From: Camarhynchus parvulus
Lineage: Eukaryota > Chordata > Aves > Passeriformes > Thraupidae
NCBI RefSeq assembly: GCF_901933205.1
Contig: NC_044600.1
Coordinates: forward strand, 12,438,501-12,502,500
DNA: 64,000 bases
Reading direction: 5' to 3'
The notes beneath the pieces are model-generated. The model was not told the origin of the DNA. It saw only the letters and a program-made list of their open reading frames with translations, and searched no databases. The number at the start of each line of letters is the position of its first letter. Position 1 is the stretch's first letter. The position numbers were made by a program, and so were the translations under genes. Shown here piece by piece: positions 36,101 to 49,955 of the stretch.

Positions 36101-38449
36101 TAGAAAGATAAAAAGATCTTTTGCTCTCATCTGTTGGAGTAAGGTTTTTTTCCCACCTAGCCCTCTTCAGAGTACTTGACAGTGAAAAAAGAATTGTGTT
36201 TCTCAGTGGGCTAGATAGTCTCAGCTAGAGCATTTCTCCATTTTTAAAAAGTATCTCTCATTTCAGTTGTCATTCAGGTAATCTGTTTTGTTTGGGGTTT
36301 TTTTTCCCCCACTTGTGTATCTGTTCTACTTCTAGCTTTGTTATCGTGGGTTCAAAAACATTTCCACTCTTACTATTCAGATGGTTTTGTGTTCAAAACT
36401 CCAGACATCAGCAGTATATGACTTGTAACACGACATTTAATATTTTTTCAAGTGTACATTTCTCTATGGGGCTTTTGAAATTGCTTTTAGTAAGGGCTAT
36501 CTCTTAAGAGAAGAAAAAAAATCATGGCTGCCTTGCTTTGCATTACCATGTAAAATCATCTTTCTACTTTTTGCAGTTTTGTGGTTTCTTCTATGACAGT
36601 ACAGATTAATGGATGCATTTTTTGTTTCTCAGAAAGATCTAATCATAACATGCAAAGAAAAAGAAGTCAGTGAGAAGCCTCTGATCAGCCAACTCTCCCT
36701 AGATCAAATGCTCTCTGTTTGGGAACATCTGCCTTAAAAAATACCACCTGTTCATAAAAAAATAGCAATAATAAAGTGCTCATATGTCAGATATTGCAAG
36801 GAATGTTTAAAAGCTTATAATAATCATTCCTTGTAAAGTAACTAGGTTTTAAATTTGAGCTGAAGATATTGAAGAGCCAAAGCAAGTACATCTGCCTCTG
36901 TGGTTGGTATGACAGGATGGTACATGTAGAGCCATGAGCACATTATAACATTTGATATTTTTAATCAAATCCCATTTTAAGATGTGATGTGTGTTACTCC
37001 ACTAAAGGTCATTTTAGTTACAGTAGCATTAAGGGTTTTCAATAAAACATTTTAAATGCCAGTTATATAACTGCTTTTAAAACATTTAACAGCCACATTG
37101 GTTACATGACCTGAGACAAAGGATATTTTCTCAGCACTTTGATATATTGTGGCTAGATTATCCTTATGGGAACGTTCAGTTCCATAATGGCCTCAGGTCA
37201 TCCCATAATACGTGGTATAGGATTTTTTTCACCAAAACAATAATTGCTAATGAAGCCAATGGTGATGGAAGTTCAATGACATGGCAGAGGATGGAGACTG
37301 CAGTCAATAATAGCAGCAGACACTGGCCAGTACAAGAAGTTCATCAGCACTATTCAAGGACAAAGAGATGTAGCAATAAGGAATGAGCACACACAGATCT
37401 GGGTCTCAGCACTGCATGGACATTACAGAAAAATAACTCAAGGAAAACAGGAGTTCTTTCCTCCTCTGCCTTTCCAAGAGTTTTTGCACCATTAAAACAT
37501 GCTAGAATATAAGATATACATAATGTAATACAGAATATATAGGATATGTTTCAGGACTTCACAACCAGGTGTCCCTGGGCACAGACAGAGAAACACCTCT
37601 CCATACCTCTCCTGTGAGGTGAACCAGCTCCATGTGATGTACAGGAGCCTCCTGCCAGATCTCATTATTAGGGTAGACAGCTATTTCCTGTTAGGTTCTC
37701 TGCAGAAAGGTATCAGTGGAGCAGCATTTTCAGCTGTGGCATCTCCCCTGCCACTCTCAGATGCTGGATCTTGCCCCCAGACCCAGCAACCTTCTTGACT
37801 CACAATCCACGTGGCAGATCATCAGCCAATCAACAGGACACATTCCTCTCTGTTTCTTTAATTTTTTTTACTTACTTATCTCTCTGGGTTTTGGGTTCTT
37901 GTGTTGCAGCCACCTATCCACCTATTCCTGGACTGTGGAGCATGGATGGGGTGGGCAGAGGGTCCTAGCCATGCTTGTAGACTTCTGCTCCCTCAAAGCA
38001 AAGCAAGTGGATTTTTTTTTTTTTAATAAAAAGAAAATATTTGTTGCAAAAAATGAAAAAAAAATAATATATTGTTGTTTTCTTCTGCTCTGGGCAGGAG
38101 TTATTTGATGACCTTCTGAGAGCCTGTCCACCATGAATTATTCTAAGAAAATGTGTATATTTGTTGAAAAGCAATATACGAAAAACTAACAGTGGCAATC
38201 CTTTTTCACTGCTCTTAGGCATCCTGTCTTTCTCAGTGACTTCAGGTCATAATGAAATTAAGAAGTTTCTGTGTTTCAGAATAATATCTTTTGCAGCCAA
38301 TTTTATCACGAGCCAATGAAATAAATGTTTCCAAAGTGAACAGCTGGCATCTCTTTTCATAAAAGATTCCCTTTTAGAACACTATTTCCAAACAATATTA
38401 CAGTGGCTCCATTCATATGGCTATAGTTAAGACTGTGTCAATACTTCTC
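36101..38449. other. AT-rich unique sequence
   Basis: No gene is supported. The 130-codon frame at 37716-38108 has no domain and runs through poly-T/poly-A tracts. Sequence from about 38240 onward looks complex and may belong to a conserved noncoding block. Confidence 0.5.
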
Positions 38450-38479
38450 TTATAAACCTTGTTTTTCAAGGGTTTATAA
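38450..38479. other. Perfect-stem hairpin in possible conserved noncoding block
   Basis: TTATAAACCTTG is followed by a TTTTT loop and CAAGGGTTTATAA. The arms pair over 12 bp with a single unpaired base. The flanks (38280-38600) are rich in TAAT, CCAAT and E-box-like CAGCTG motifs. It could be a chance palindrome or part of a regulatory element. The stem is too short and AT-rich for a typical microRNA precursor. Confidence 0.4.
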
Positions 38480-41400
38480 CTTTACAGCTGAGCCATAATT
38501 AGCTGGGATTTGGGTTAAGGCACAAGAGTTTAGTCTGTCTGTGACGGCATTTTTGCTAATATTAATAAAATCAGTTTTAAATCATAGAAAAGTAAAACAC
38601 AGTAATTTATATGCATAAAAAGGATTCTTGAAAATTCAACAGCTTGGATTTTAAAAAAGAGATTTTGACAAGTGATTAGAATATACTGTGATCTCCGTAT
38701 TTTTTGTCTTTTTAAAAGAAAAAGAGAAAAAAAAACACCCCCACTTTAGAAACTCAGTTTGACAAACATGGAAATTCAAAATCTAAGTGGATGGTCTCTG
38801 CTTAATTTATGTTGTTATGAAGAATGGGTACAATGGTCTCATTAAAAGGCACAGAATCAAGCTTGTGTTCTGTGGCTTTACTCAGTTCTTGATGGCATAT
38901 AAGCAGAGTTTTTAATACTTGATATGATTTTGTTTGAGTATTTTATGACAATACCAATTTGCATCCTGCCTGTTGTTTTATGGGCACTTCAGTCTCAGCC
39001 AATAGCCCACTTTCTGCACCCCCCATTTCCAAAGCCATTCTTCATTACAGTGCAAAATGAATCCTTTCTGTTTCCCATTCCAGTCATCCTCTGCCAGCCC
39101 AGGTCCCCCTTTCAGCACGAGCCCACCCTGGGTTCTGTCACTGGGCTCTCCTGGCTGCAGCAGGATTGCATGGCAGGGAGAGGCAGAACTGATTCACTCA
39201 CTCTGTATCCTCATGGCAGGGAACCAACAGTGAGGAATACATGTGGTGACACACAGAGGGGTACAGCCCAGGATTTTACTCACAGACATCCAGAGTGACC
39301 TCTGCATTAATACAACCACATGACACCCCTTCCCCTTTCTTCCCTGTGTAGGCACTGTCAGTGTTTTCCTCCTTCTTCCCTTACCAGGCAGTTCTCCATG
39401 CACCCCGAGTTTGGTAACATAACCTCCTGACTTTTTTCCTGAACAGAAGGATAATTGGGGTGATTCGGAAACACACCTATTTAGGCTAGTATGTTATCTC
39501 CAGTGATGCTGAACAGAGCAAAAGGGACAGCCTTTCACCTCAGCATTCCGACACAGTGGAAACAAACACAAACCTTTAAGGTTTGAGTGCAAACAGCAGC
39601 CACAGAGCTCTCCTTGTTACCGCTGCTGACTGATCTGTTTGGGAATTGCAGGCTAGGATGACTGTATCCCTCCCAGTCCAGAGTTAACTGTGTTACACAG
39701 TCAGAAGCCTTCCTGAACTCTGTGGCCGTCACCCTCCACAAAAGCATGAAGTTAAAATTGTTTCTCTGAATTCAAATGGAATCAATACTTCCCAGGAGAC
39801 AGAAGGGCTTTTCTTTTCTACACTGAGAAAAGAATCAGCGTCTGGAGTTCTGCTTTAAAGTTTTCATTCAGCTACAGGACACCACTAGGAAAAAACAGCA
39901 GAGATTGGGCACCTGCTTTTTTACCTTGATCAGCCCCAAATCATAGAATTTGATATTTTATATAAAGGGAGCTTGCTGTTGCTCTTGCATGCAGCTTTTT
40001 AGACTATACAGTCTGGCTCAAGCAAGAAACCCATGCTTATTCTTTTTTGGAGCTTTTTAATTTTTACTTGTAGCTGAATCCTCTAGGTCAATTGTATCTG
40101 CAGGGGTGGGAGAGGAATTTAATTGCTTTTACTTCCTACCTTCATCTCAGGGTGACCAGTCCATTAATAATGCACAGGAAGCAACTAGGAAATGCATGGT
40201 AGATTAGGGATTAATTGATATTTGGAAAGATTTCAATCCACATTTGAAGGAAAAGGTTATGCACTGTAGTCCAGCTCTAGTTACTATGTGCATTTGATTA
40301 TTACTTCTTACAGCCCTGCTTCTTATGGTTTTAGATCGGTTTCCCCCCTTCTTTGGCCAACAAGGCTTTTACAAAAATTTCCTTGTTTGTTTCTTGCTAG
40401 AGATATTTTCTACATTTCTGATAGCACTCAATATCAAATAAATACATATATTCCTCTGTATTTTCCAGTAACTGAGCTTTTTCTGCACTGACACCACCCA
40501 CAGTTCCGTTATGAACAATTTGACTTTCCAAAATGTTATTGATTTCTCTGCTTGGAAGGTACAAGATTAATAGCTTTACAGGCAAAAGTCCTTCAATCCA
40601 TTCACTGAATAGGTGCTGCAAGCTTGCTTCAATGCCTGCAGATGTGCTTCAGCACATCACTTTTAGTTAGAAACATGAGTGAGGCACTTCTCAAATCAAC
40701 AAGGCACTAAAATACAGGAAACAGATGGGTAATTCCAGTGATGTCAGGACAGGAAGGTATGATTTAGTTGGTTTGAAAAGGATGAGCCTGACAACTCGAC
40801 TTGTTTTGCCATAGAAATGATAATGACTTCAGTAAGTTCTTTAGCCATTTTAGAGGCTTCAGAACAGCTAATACTGACACCCATAAAACCAGTAACTACT
40901 GGTAGCAGAATTTGACTCTAGCTGTCAGGAGTAAGGGATGAGTGTAAAGAATAGAAGAACCAATAGTAAAGATATATTAGATTCTTTTAAGACCTTGAGA
41001 AAATCACCATCTTTTGTCAATGCTAGTTACATTAAAAATAGACTAAAATAAGGAATGTAACATAAATGTCCAGTTACAAGCACTTTGATAATGTTAGGTG
41101 AATTGGGCAAAGACCTTTTGAGGACCCCTGGTGTTACAGCAGCTTTTATGATGGTATTTGAATTTGAGAGTAATGGATTCTTCTAAGCAGCTAAAGCCAG
41201 ACTATTTGGAAAAGGTTCAGGGCTGCTAAATGCACACTGCAGAGAATGTAAAATTTGAGTGGCCATCTCAATCTAGGACTGAAATGTCAAAGGAGAGGTA
41301 GACCTGTGTTTCTTATGTGGTACCATGGAGTATTTGGAATGCTAATCATGGAAACACTTAAGTACTTCTGTAATAAACTGCCCTTTGGGAGCAGAGCTAG

Positions 41401-43602
41401 ACTAGTTACTAATGTCTGTCAAGATCCAGTAAGTGAGTAAAGAAACAGTGCTGGTGACTGTCCTTTGCAGCAATCGGTTGGGATTGGAGGAGTTCATCCC
41501 CTGAGCTAGTAAAGGTCACATCATAAGTGACTTTTACAGTCTACCTGTGAGTGTTTTGCACTGCCAATGCAGTTCTGTTCTAATTCCCTCTTTGACAGAC
41601 CAAGAGAAAAGGAAAGTTATTGAAATATAAGAAGTATCTCAAGAAGATGCCCGGGAGGAATCTTTGCTCATCTCACCACATCACACAGTCATAACAGCTC
41701 TCAAAATGCCACCTTTTTTCCATCGCATGATATCTTATTTAAATACCCTCTGTCTAATGAGTATGAACAGTAAGCAGCATATCCTATATTACAGTATTAA
41801 ATTTAAAAATATGTTTTTACAACTATTGTTAAGAGCAGTTTTCAAATCCCTTCAGTGTTTTTCATCTATAGAGGTATTTGGGGTATCTTGCTAATTCTGG
41901 TTTTAATAATGTATTTGGTGAAGGTTATCTGAGTTTCGTCTCTTAATCTAGGAGACTTTGCAAGCACTATTTGCAAGCACTGATTTATCTGCTTTGATTC
42001 ATTAAATAAATGAAGAAAGAATTGTAAACTGTAGTGGTGCCACAATGGGGTAGTTATGCTTTATTTTAATTAAAATCAGGATCTACAAAATATTTTATTC
42101 AGCAGCTATCTACCTTGCTGTTCTTGGCCTAGTTCCTTCAAGTACCTAGAGATTCTGCTGAAGTCTTCATTTGCTCAATCTGCCAAATCCAGAGCTGCAT
42201 TCTGTGTACAGCTCAGACTGCAGGCACATTTTCAGCCAAAAGAATCTGAATTCTCTGGTCACAAGCATTTGTGTAAAGCCTGTGTTGCTTTTAGACAAAT
42301 CTGCTCTACTTTCCACAACTTCCAGGCTCTGTACCTTGCTGTGGTTGCAAACTTCCCCTGGAACATTTGAGGAAAGAAGACTCCACAACCTTCCATTTCT
42401 ATTTTACTTTCCACCCAATCTCTGCAGGAACCCAGAGATTGTCATGGGCAAACTTCTGGCTCCACTGAGTTTGCTGACCAAGAATCACAAAAAAATAACG
42501 AAACTTGTGCAATCATCACAGCACAAAGCAATACAAGTTCTTTCAAACAGAGGAAGCAAAACCTAAAGAGAGTTTCCTTACCTTTGGTGAAACTCCCAGC
42601 TATGTGGTTTATGGCTGGCCCTCTGTTCTTAGTCATGCCCAACATATCCCGAGTTCTGCTGGAGAAAGTAGATTGTAATTACCAATCAAATAAATATGAG
42701 TTTCCATCACAGCTTATTTTTCATTTTACTTGGCAATGATCTCATCCCTCTCAAAATCAGTTACATATTGCCTTGGAGACCACAGGTTACCTGAATGTTG
42801 CTAGGATGCACCATTTGCCTGATTCTCTCTCCTTTTCCTCAGCCACATTGCCCACTCTCTGTGCTGTGAATCCACTTGGATATTGCCATTCTGCACCCCT
42901 GTGCTGGGAAGTTCCTAAGTGGCCATGTTGCTTACCTTCCTTCTCACTGCACTGTGCTTATCTTGAAACACTGAACAGATAATATTTGCATGTGCATTTA
43001 TCCCCTAGATGGGCTCGGTTGGCCTTTTGTGGGAAATGTTGCAAACAGACCACAAATGAAGTTGATGTGAAACTGAGAAAAGCAGGTGGATAGTGTTATA
43101 TACAGAAAAATTGAGAGGGGATGTGGAAGACAGAACAATCTACTCTCTAAACTTCTATACAATCAGTGCAGTTTATCTGATTGACCTGTATTACCACTGG
43201 CAGCAAAAAGCTCCAGTTGGGAAGCACTTGTTGGTACTGACAGCAAAGGGAAATGGAGTGAAGAAACCTGAATGAACTGAGCTGAAAGAAATAAGTAGCC
43301 CAAGTACCTTTTCCTTCCTAATCATCATGTTTTAATACAACAGAATAAAGTGGCATATAAAAGGGCAATGTGCATTTTCTTCAAGGACTTGTTGAAACCC
43401 ATAATACAGTAGCTTTGTAATTTACTGGTAATAGGTACACAATACAAAAGATCAGGAGCAGAGTACTATCACTATATTTAGAGATAATGCTGCTTTTCTT
43501 TCATAGGCTTGATATAAACTTTGATTACATAGCATTTCTTTAATTTGCTGCTATTCAAGAAAACCCTTAGAGCACTGCAGCAAGCAATGCCTCTCTTTTA
43601 CA
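38480..43602. other. Unique sequence, no supported gene
   Basis: No coding exon, RNA gene or recognisable repeat is seen. Two opposing frames at 42167-42388 (minus) and 42171-42566 (plus) cover the same bases. An ETS/homeodomain-like stretch near 40125-40180 (ACTTCCTACC, CATTAATAATGCA, CAGGAAGC) is noted only as motifs. Confidence 0.5.
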
Positions 43603-43630
43603 TTTGCATTTTTTAATTTGCATTTTTTAA
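43603..43630. repeat. 14-bp tandem duplication
   Basis: TTTGCATTTTTTAA occurs twice head to tail without mismatch. This looks like a recent replication-slippage duplication. Confidence 0.9.
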
Positions 43631-45424
43631 TTTCCCAGACTGCAGCTCCACACCTACACAGGCTTCCCCTGTGGGAAGGAAGAGAATATATTTCAGTATG
43701 AATGATACTGTTTTCTTCTCAAATAGCTGTAATTATTAATTCCAGAGATTTACAAAAAAATCACTTTGCTACTGTTTCACTTAAGTGTGTAGGGTTTTTT
43801 TCCTAACTAACATCAGATGCCAATCTATTGCTCCACTGGTACCCATTTTAAATAGGGCAGCCAAGCAAAAAGTTCAGCCTGCTCAAATGACTGGCTGCTG
43901 CTCTCAGCAGCCCGCTCCTGCATTCCTTGCATACCCCAAAACGACTCTGAGTGCAAGAGGAGTTTGGTGCTTTTAAAGGAAGAGCCATTATGTCCATAAT
44001 AGGTTAAGCCCCCCGTGGCACATCAATGGCAAGAATCTAGACCAGGTTACTGAGCACCACAGACTATTTACTAACCAGCAGGGACCAGTTTAGTCAATAC
44101 CTTTAAACGTGCACTAAACCCTGATTGTAGGAGCTGGGGTAGGTGCCTGTGGCCTGGGTGATGCACATTTTAAACCCCACTGTTCCTCTCTTGGATGGGG
44201 ACCTCAGCCTGGATCTCTTCCATCTCTTTAGAGTGTCAAGCTCTTCCAAAACATTCAGAAAAGGCTGTGACAGGAATATCCTATAAAACAATGGTTATAT
44301 CACTCATATGGCAAGTGACAAAGTTGGGACATTGCATCGAGTAATTCAACCACTGCATAAAACACAAATTGTGGCAGTGACACTGGAAGAGGCTAAGAGA
44401 GCCCACAGCACTCAAAAATCCTAGTGGGCAGAGCCCTTCTGAGACCTAAATTTAATTCTATATGCCAGATTTAGCAGAGGGACATTTAGCTTTCCATTTC
44501 CTAGAAGATGTCCAATTAGCAGAAAAAAAAAATTCTTCCTCGCTCTGTTTGGTAGAGAAGTGTTAGCTTTTTTTGAGCATAAACCTTCAAGAGAAATTTC
44601 AGAATCCCAGGTGACACCTATGCACTCAGAGGCCAGAGAGCTGTCCTTCCCTGGGGCATCTGCTCCTGTCTCACCCACCAGTTCCCTTTTCGATACGGTG
44701 GCTCCTGGGACTGGCATTTTTATCTTCCCCACCTGGTCCAGCTTTGCAGGCAGAATCAGTGTCTAAGGTGGATTTCTGTATCTCACACAGAGTCCTGCCC
44801 CTGAAGAGCCTGGGATGCTAAATTTAAAGCATGACATAAAGAGAGAAGGCAACAAGCAAAATTAGACCTGGAAAAAAGATGGCAGCAGGAGGGCAATGGC
44901 TCTGCTCAGGAATTTAGCCAAGTACTAATGCCTGTCTGTTGGAGTGTATCTGTCTCCAGAACAACTCCATCTACAGGCTGAGGCAACAAAATGAATTATT
45001 TGACTTTCTCTATCCAAGACCTTGCAAAAGAAAATTTACAAACACATTGTGTCTTCCCAAGACTGAACATTTGCTCACATAACAAGGTGGGGAGAAAAAA
45101 AAAAAGACATGACTTTTATATAACAGTACCATCTTGCAACAGCTGCCATAACAATATTTTATTTGTCAGTCTTTTCTTATCCCATGTCTCTTGAAGTTGG
45201 CTAGGTTACTCCATCAAAGATCAGGAGCAATAGCATCACTTCAGATAAAAGAAAAAGAGGGAAGTGTGCTGTACACAATCTGCCCATCACATCACCTCAC
45301 AGTTACATCAACCTAACAGGCACCACATCTATGAAGAGTTTACAGACATGGCAATCCATGCCAGCTGCAGCTTGTTCTCAGGTATGGGAAAAAATGCTCC
45401 ACTCTTATATGGTGCCTATAATTT
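43631..45424. other. Unique sequence, no supported gene
   Basis: No recognisable gene or repeat. The frames of 60-103 codons around 44.4-44.8 kb overlap on both strands and show no domain. Confidence 0.5.
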
Positions 45425-45560
45425 AAAATGCTGTACACAGATTAATTAATGTAATGTTCTTTATGCACATCAATACACTGAGTCAGAGAAAGATTAAATA
45501 AATGACAAAGCATGAAATTTAACAGACACAGGAAGCAGCAGAGCCATAAACAACACTAAA
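45425..45560 (-). mobile_element. MIR-like core-SINE relic, antisense
   Basis: 'GCTGTACACAGATTAATTAA' matches the '3-prime' AAAGCGCTTTACAAA...ATTAA portion of MIR/L2-type tails in reverse complement. It is followed at the expected distance by CACTGAGTCAGAGAAAGATT (compare 'aactgaggcacagagaggtt'), AATAAATGACAAAGCATG ('aagtgacttgcccaag') and 'ACAGGAAGCAGCAGAGCCAT' ('cacaggaagt...gcagagccag'). It is highly diverged. Confidence 0.6.
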
Positions 45561-45829
45561 CTCCCAGATTTCACAAAAAAACCCCTTGTACTCTAATGCA
45601 ACTATATAATTTCCCTTTCTTAAAGTATATGTTTCAGACAGCAAATTCTGCTGTGCGCAGCATTGAGCACATCATCAGCTCTTTGCAAGTACTGAACTGA
45701 ATAAATAATATTATCTATAATCCCAGTACTATGTTTTAAACCACTACATCTATTGCAATTTGAAACCTTTGTATTTAACTGACTTTGGTAAAGATAATTC
45801 TGAAAGCTGCACTATCTTGGTACGACTAA

Positions 45830-45867
45830 TTAATATGTAATAATAATGATAATAATGACCAATAATG
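45830..45867. repeat. (TAA)n-type low-complexity tract
   Basis: TAATAATAATGATAATAATGACCAATAATG is an imperfect trinucleotide repeat in an AT-rich region. Confidence 0.75.
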
Positions 45868-48797
45868 CTGTTTTAATAAGGATTTAATCCTACAGATCAT
45901 TTTATGAAAGCACTTTGATAATAATGATTATTTATTCTTACAGTGCGTTTTTCATGTTAGCAACTTGATGATTAATAAAGCTAAAGAAATAAAGAGATAC
46001 AAAAAATAACAAGCTTATGAGACTGCTAATATGCTGAGCTTATTTAATAAACCTCACCAAATATAAAACTGTAAGGGAGATTCTCTTGGGAGAAGGGGAA
46101 AAAAAACCCCAACATAAAGCCCCTGAAGGCTATGTCAGCAGGATTGAATTGACCTGTGTATCACTGTCATTTCCATTGTCACTCTAGCAAATAAAATAAA
46201 ATAATAAATAGCATTTAGTGCATTATGGGCTAGTCAGCTGGTGTAAAGAGGTGCACTGGCATTAATCTAAAGGACCTGTGCATCTGGACCAGCATTTTCA
46301 ATGGCCTGCATAAGCATAAGAAAATACCAAGTATGTCCTGTCCATGACTTCAACAGCCAGCAGAGGAAGGACACGTACTGTCAGTGCTCACATCCTCTGG
46401 TGACAGTGGATGTACTTAGCTACTTAGCTAAGTATTGGGACTGGGCATACTGAGATCTTTCAGGGGCTTTTTTGGCTGCAATAGAAGTGTCTCTTGCCTT
46501 CCTTCTCTTGTGTTCCCACTCCTGCAGCTAAGCCAAAGGCTTTGGTATGACCCAAGTTAGATTTTCATAGATATTCATATCAGGCCAATAGAAAAATTCA
46601 CCTGGTCCAAAAAAAAATCCTCTATAAGGGATCCTTTTAGCCTACAAAGCATTGCATAGGCAGCATTTTGCCAAAATAGCTTAGAAAGGAAATCACCTGA
46701 GCTGGCACAATTTATAGCAGCAAAAGAAATCTTCTGCAGGATGGTTTATATAATTGGAGAAGTCTGGTTAGCAATACAGGCAATTTTTATACACAGTACT
46801 CAATGCTCATCAAGAAGCTTTTACTGGTTTGACTTCCCTGGCAAAGTCTTGGTAGTAGAGACCAATTTTAAGAGATCTATTCATCAGCAAAGGTCTCTCC
46901 TGGAAGGTGAAATTTCTTGCGTTAAGTAAATTTCTACTTTAAAGAGTCCCCTGAATTTGTTCCTACCCGGCACAGATTGCTCCAGTAGCAATGTGAAAAC
47001 AGGAAGAAATGGGTTATGGGACGCACAAGAGAGGAGAGAATTCCCAATGAGAAGGTATACTGAGGCATGAGATATTAATGGAAATCATCCACAGTGATTT
47101 GCTCATGGGCTCCACAGCAATGTCCACATGCTGGAGCCAGGGAAGTGGAGAAGGGAGTATCAACCTCAGGTGTAAGACAGGGAGGCAGGGGCAAGTCTTT
47201 GGAAGAAAAGCTGAAGAAACCATTGAAGGGAAATTCAGCAGTTCTTTCTCTTCAAAATCATATTTGCTCAGGCAGTGTAGGGACTGATTGTGCAGAGAAA
47301 GATCTAAAAGAACAAAAAGAGATGCCAGGTAAACAGAAGCCCTCTGATAAAAGAGAAGCCCAGCTCATGGTCAGAGAAAATACATGATGGTAAGAAATAG
47401 CTGGCGTGTTTTGAATACACACTATATAAACACTGTCTGAAGTTCATGGAAGTACTGAATGGAACCAACTATCTCTTTGTTAAGGGGATGAACAAAATTT
47501 CATTCCAAATAACTATCAAGAGTAGCCTCCAGCCACAGAAAGCAAATCTGAACAGGAAGAGATCTTAGCAGATCCCATACCAGCTTTCTACACTACTGGT
47601 CGATCCTTCTCCAAAGTAATTTGTGAACAAATAGAATAAAGGGCACATCATATTTTCTAACTAAATAAATTATGTTGAATGAGAGTACAAAGTCATAAAA
47701 CATTTTCAGGCTATTAGCTACATAAGAATTGAGGAGAAGACAGAGTGCTCCACACTGCATTCCTAGTGTTACATATGATAAGTAGAGACAATAGAAATCA
47801 GTGGGAAAAATTGGCGTGCAGTGATTTCCTTCCCTGGGCCTCCTGCAATTTGCAGAACTCCGCAGAATTTCTTGGGCTGCTTGGTCAGCTTTCTCTTTTG
47901 CTGAAATATACTTGGATTTCAATGCTAACTACCACTGCTACAAAAGGAGGGTAGTTATAAAAGGTTGATTTGCAAAAATATTTATAAATTCTGCAGCTTT
48001 CTATTTTTAGGTGTTCAATTTAAGGCTTCTGGTGGCTGCAGACATCTGTCTTGTCAGAGATTTCTCTGTGGTGCTAACAGAAGTGAAGACTTAGATTCAT
48101 CATGAAATGGGAACTGGGACTTTGATTCTACAGAAAATAGAACCCAGAGGAGAATCATAAACACACACACACATTTTCTTTGCATATAAATGTTTCTATT
48201 ATTCTGATGCCAAGATGATTTTTTGCCTTTTCTTTTATATACCTTTTTTATAACTTTCATGTATCTTCAGTACTCTTAGCATGCATACTTGTAACTCTTT
48301 AAGTCTGATAACTTAGCATAGCCCCAGTATTCTGTGAGGCCAGGAGACCAAACATCCTAACTCATAGCAGGAGGCTGGCAAACCAAGGTCGATTCTGGAA
48401 CATATCGTGCAAACTGGAGATTTGGCCCAGCCAGGGGGGAATTCCACGGATGGGGGAATATCACACCATTCATCCAAGCCTCCCATTGGGGCATCCTTGA
48501 TAGATCTGCTAATTTATAAGGTCTATAAATTGTATAGGTGATCTGTCGTGCATGTGCATTACAGTGCATCCCACCTTGCTGAAGTGGTGGACCATAAGGA
48601 TCCTTATTAAAATAATGAGGTAAAAACCCTTATCCCTTAACCATGCTGGCTCTGAATTTTCTAAGGCCAGGATAAAGCATCAATTCCCAGGATTGTTCAG
48701 CAATGGAAATAAATAGGAATTTTGTTAGGGATTTCCAGTGGAATCAAGATGGAGCCAGGCTGTAGTCAGTAACAGCTTTCAGGACATCAGCAAGCCT
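45868..48797. other. Unique sequence, no supported gene
   Basis: Notable only for a short TTAGCTACTTAGCTAAG tandem/palindrome at about 46416-46432 and an (AC)6 run at 48161-48172. Frames at 47078-47387 (plus) and 47593-47922 (minus) have no domain. Confidence 0.5.
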
Positions 48798-49955
48798 AGA
48801 ACGATATAATATTTTGTATGGAAAAGACCTCTAAGATCACCCAGTCTAACAGTTAACCCAACATTGCCAAGGCTACTACTAAACCGTGACCCTAAGTGCC
48901 ATCTACACATCTTCTAAATACTTTCAGGGACTGTAACTCAACCACTTTTCTGGGCAGCCTGTGCTTGACAGCCCTTTCAGTGAAAGAATTTTTCTCAATC
49001 TCAAATCTAAAGCTCCTCTGGCACAACTTGAGGCAAATTCCTCTTGTCCTATTGCTTGTTACTTGGGAGAAGAGACCAATCCCCATCTGACTACAACCTC
49101 TTTTCAGGCAGTTGTACAGAGTGATAAGGCTCCCCCGAGCCTCCTTTTCTGCAGGCTGAACACCCCCCAGCTCTCTCAGCTGCTCATCACACCTGTGCTC
49201 CAGACTCTTCCTTAGCTCTCTTCCCTTCTCTGGACACACTCCAGCCCCTCAATGTCTTTCTTGTCATGAAGGACCCAAAACTGAACACAGGATGTGAGAT
49301 GTGGCCTGACCAGTTCCCAGCACAAGGGGATGGTCACTGCCTTGGTCCTTCCTCCCACCCAGCTTGATGCCATCCACATCTGAAGATGCCCTCAGTCCCC
49401 TGGTTCAGATCATCAATCAAGATGTGATAAGAGAACTGGCCCCAGTACTGAGCGATGGTGCACACCACTGGTGACAGCCCCAGCTGGGTGTCACTCCATT
49501 CCTCTGGGCCTGGCCATCCAGACAGTTTTTACCCAGTGAAAAGTGCACCCATCCAAGGCATGAGCAACCAGTTTCTCCATGAAAATGCTGTGGGAAATGG
49601 TGTCAAAGCATTGGCCCTTCTAATTTTCTCCCTGAGTAATCTCATGACATCTCTGTAGTCCTCCTGAGTTGTGTGCCCCTTCTTCCTAAAGTCAAACTCT
49701 CCTTTTGTTCCTGACTTACAGCCAAATCTCTCTGTGCAGCTGGGACAGTCTTTTGATGCATGGGGACAGCCTGTTCCTGTGCTTATACACTTTCCTTCTT
49801 AAACTATGTCCAGCTCTCCTGGACTCCCCTTCAGGACTGCTTCCCAAGGAACTCAGTCAACCAGTCTCCTAAACAGGACAAAGTCTGCTGGAAATCCAAG
49901 CATGTCTGTTTGTTGGACTCAGTTGTTGCTGTTCAGCCTAATGTGAACTCCTAAG
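48798..49955 (-). mobile_element. Long CR1 LINE copy with ORF2 sequence, antisense
   Basis: The plus strand is the reverse complement of a CR1 of the type whose 3' end reads 'GGAAAAGACCTCTAAGATCA' and TAAACCGTGACCCTAAGTGCC. Blocks then follow in order through 'GAAGAGACCAATCCCCATCT', 'CTCCTTTTCTGCAGGCTGAA', 'AAAACTGAACACAGGATGTG', and the reverse transcriptase-derived segment 'AACTGGCCCCAGTACTGAGC' (complement of the 'ggctcagtactggggccagt' motif region). They end with 'CAGTCTCCTAAACAGGACAA' near 49860. A stretch is missing near 49370-49400 between the 'AGCTTGATGCCATCCACATC' and 'CAGATCATCAATCAAGATGT' blocks, indicating internal deletion. Frame is broken by stops. The segment beyond 49690 is assigned with less certainty. 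Confidence 0.82.

Noticed and set aside
38450..38479. Hairpin considered as a microRNA precursor
   Set aside because: The stem is only about 12 bp and AT-rich, far short of the ~22-bp arm pairing needed, and no known mature sequence is recognised.
48892..49658. Frames of 64-115 codons around 49 kb
   Set aside because: They are remnants or antisense frames of the CR1 copy, not host genes.
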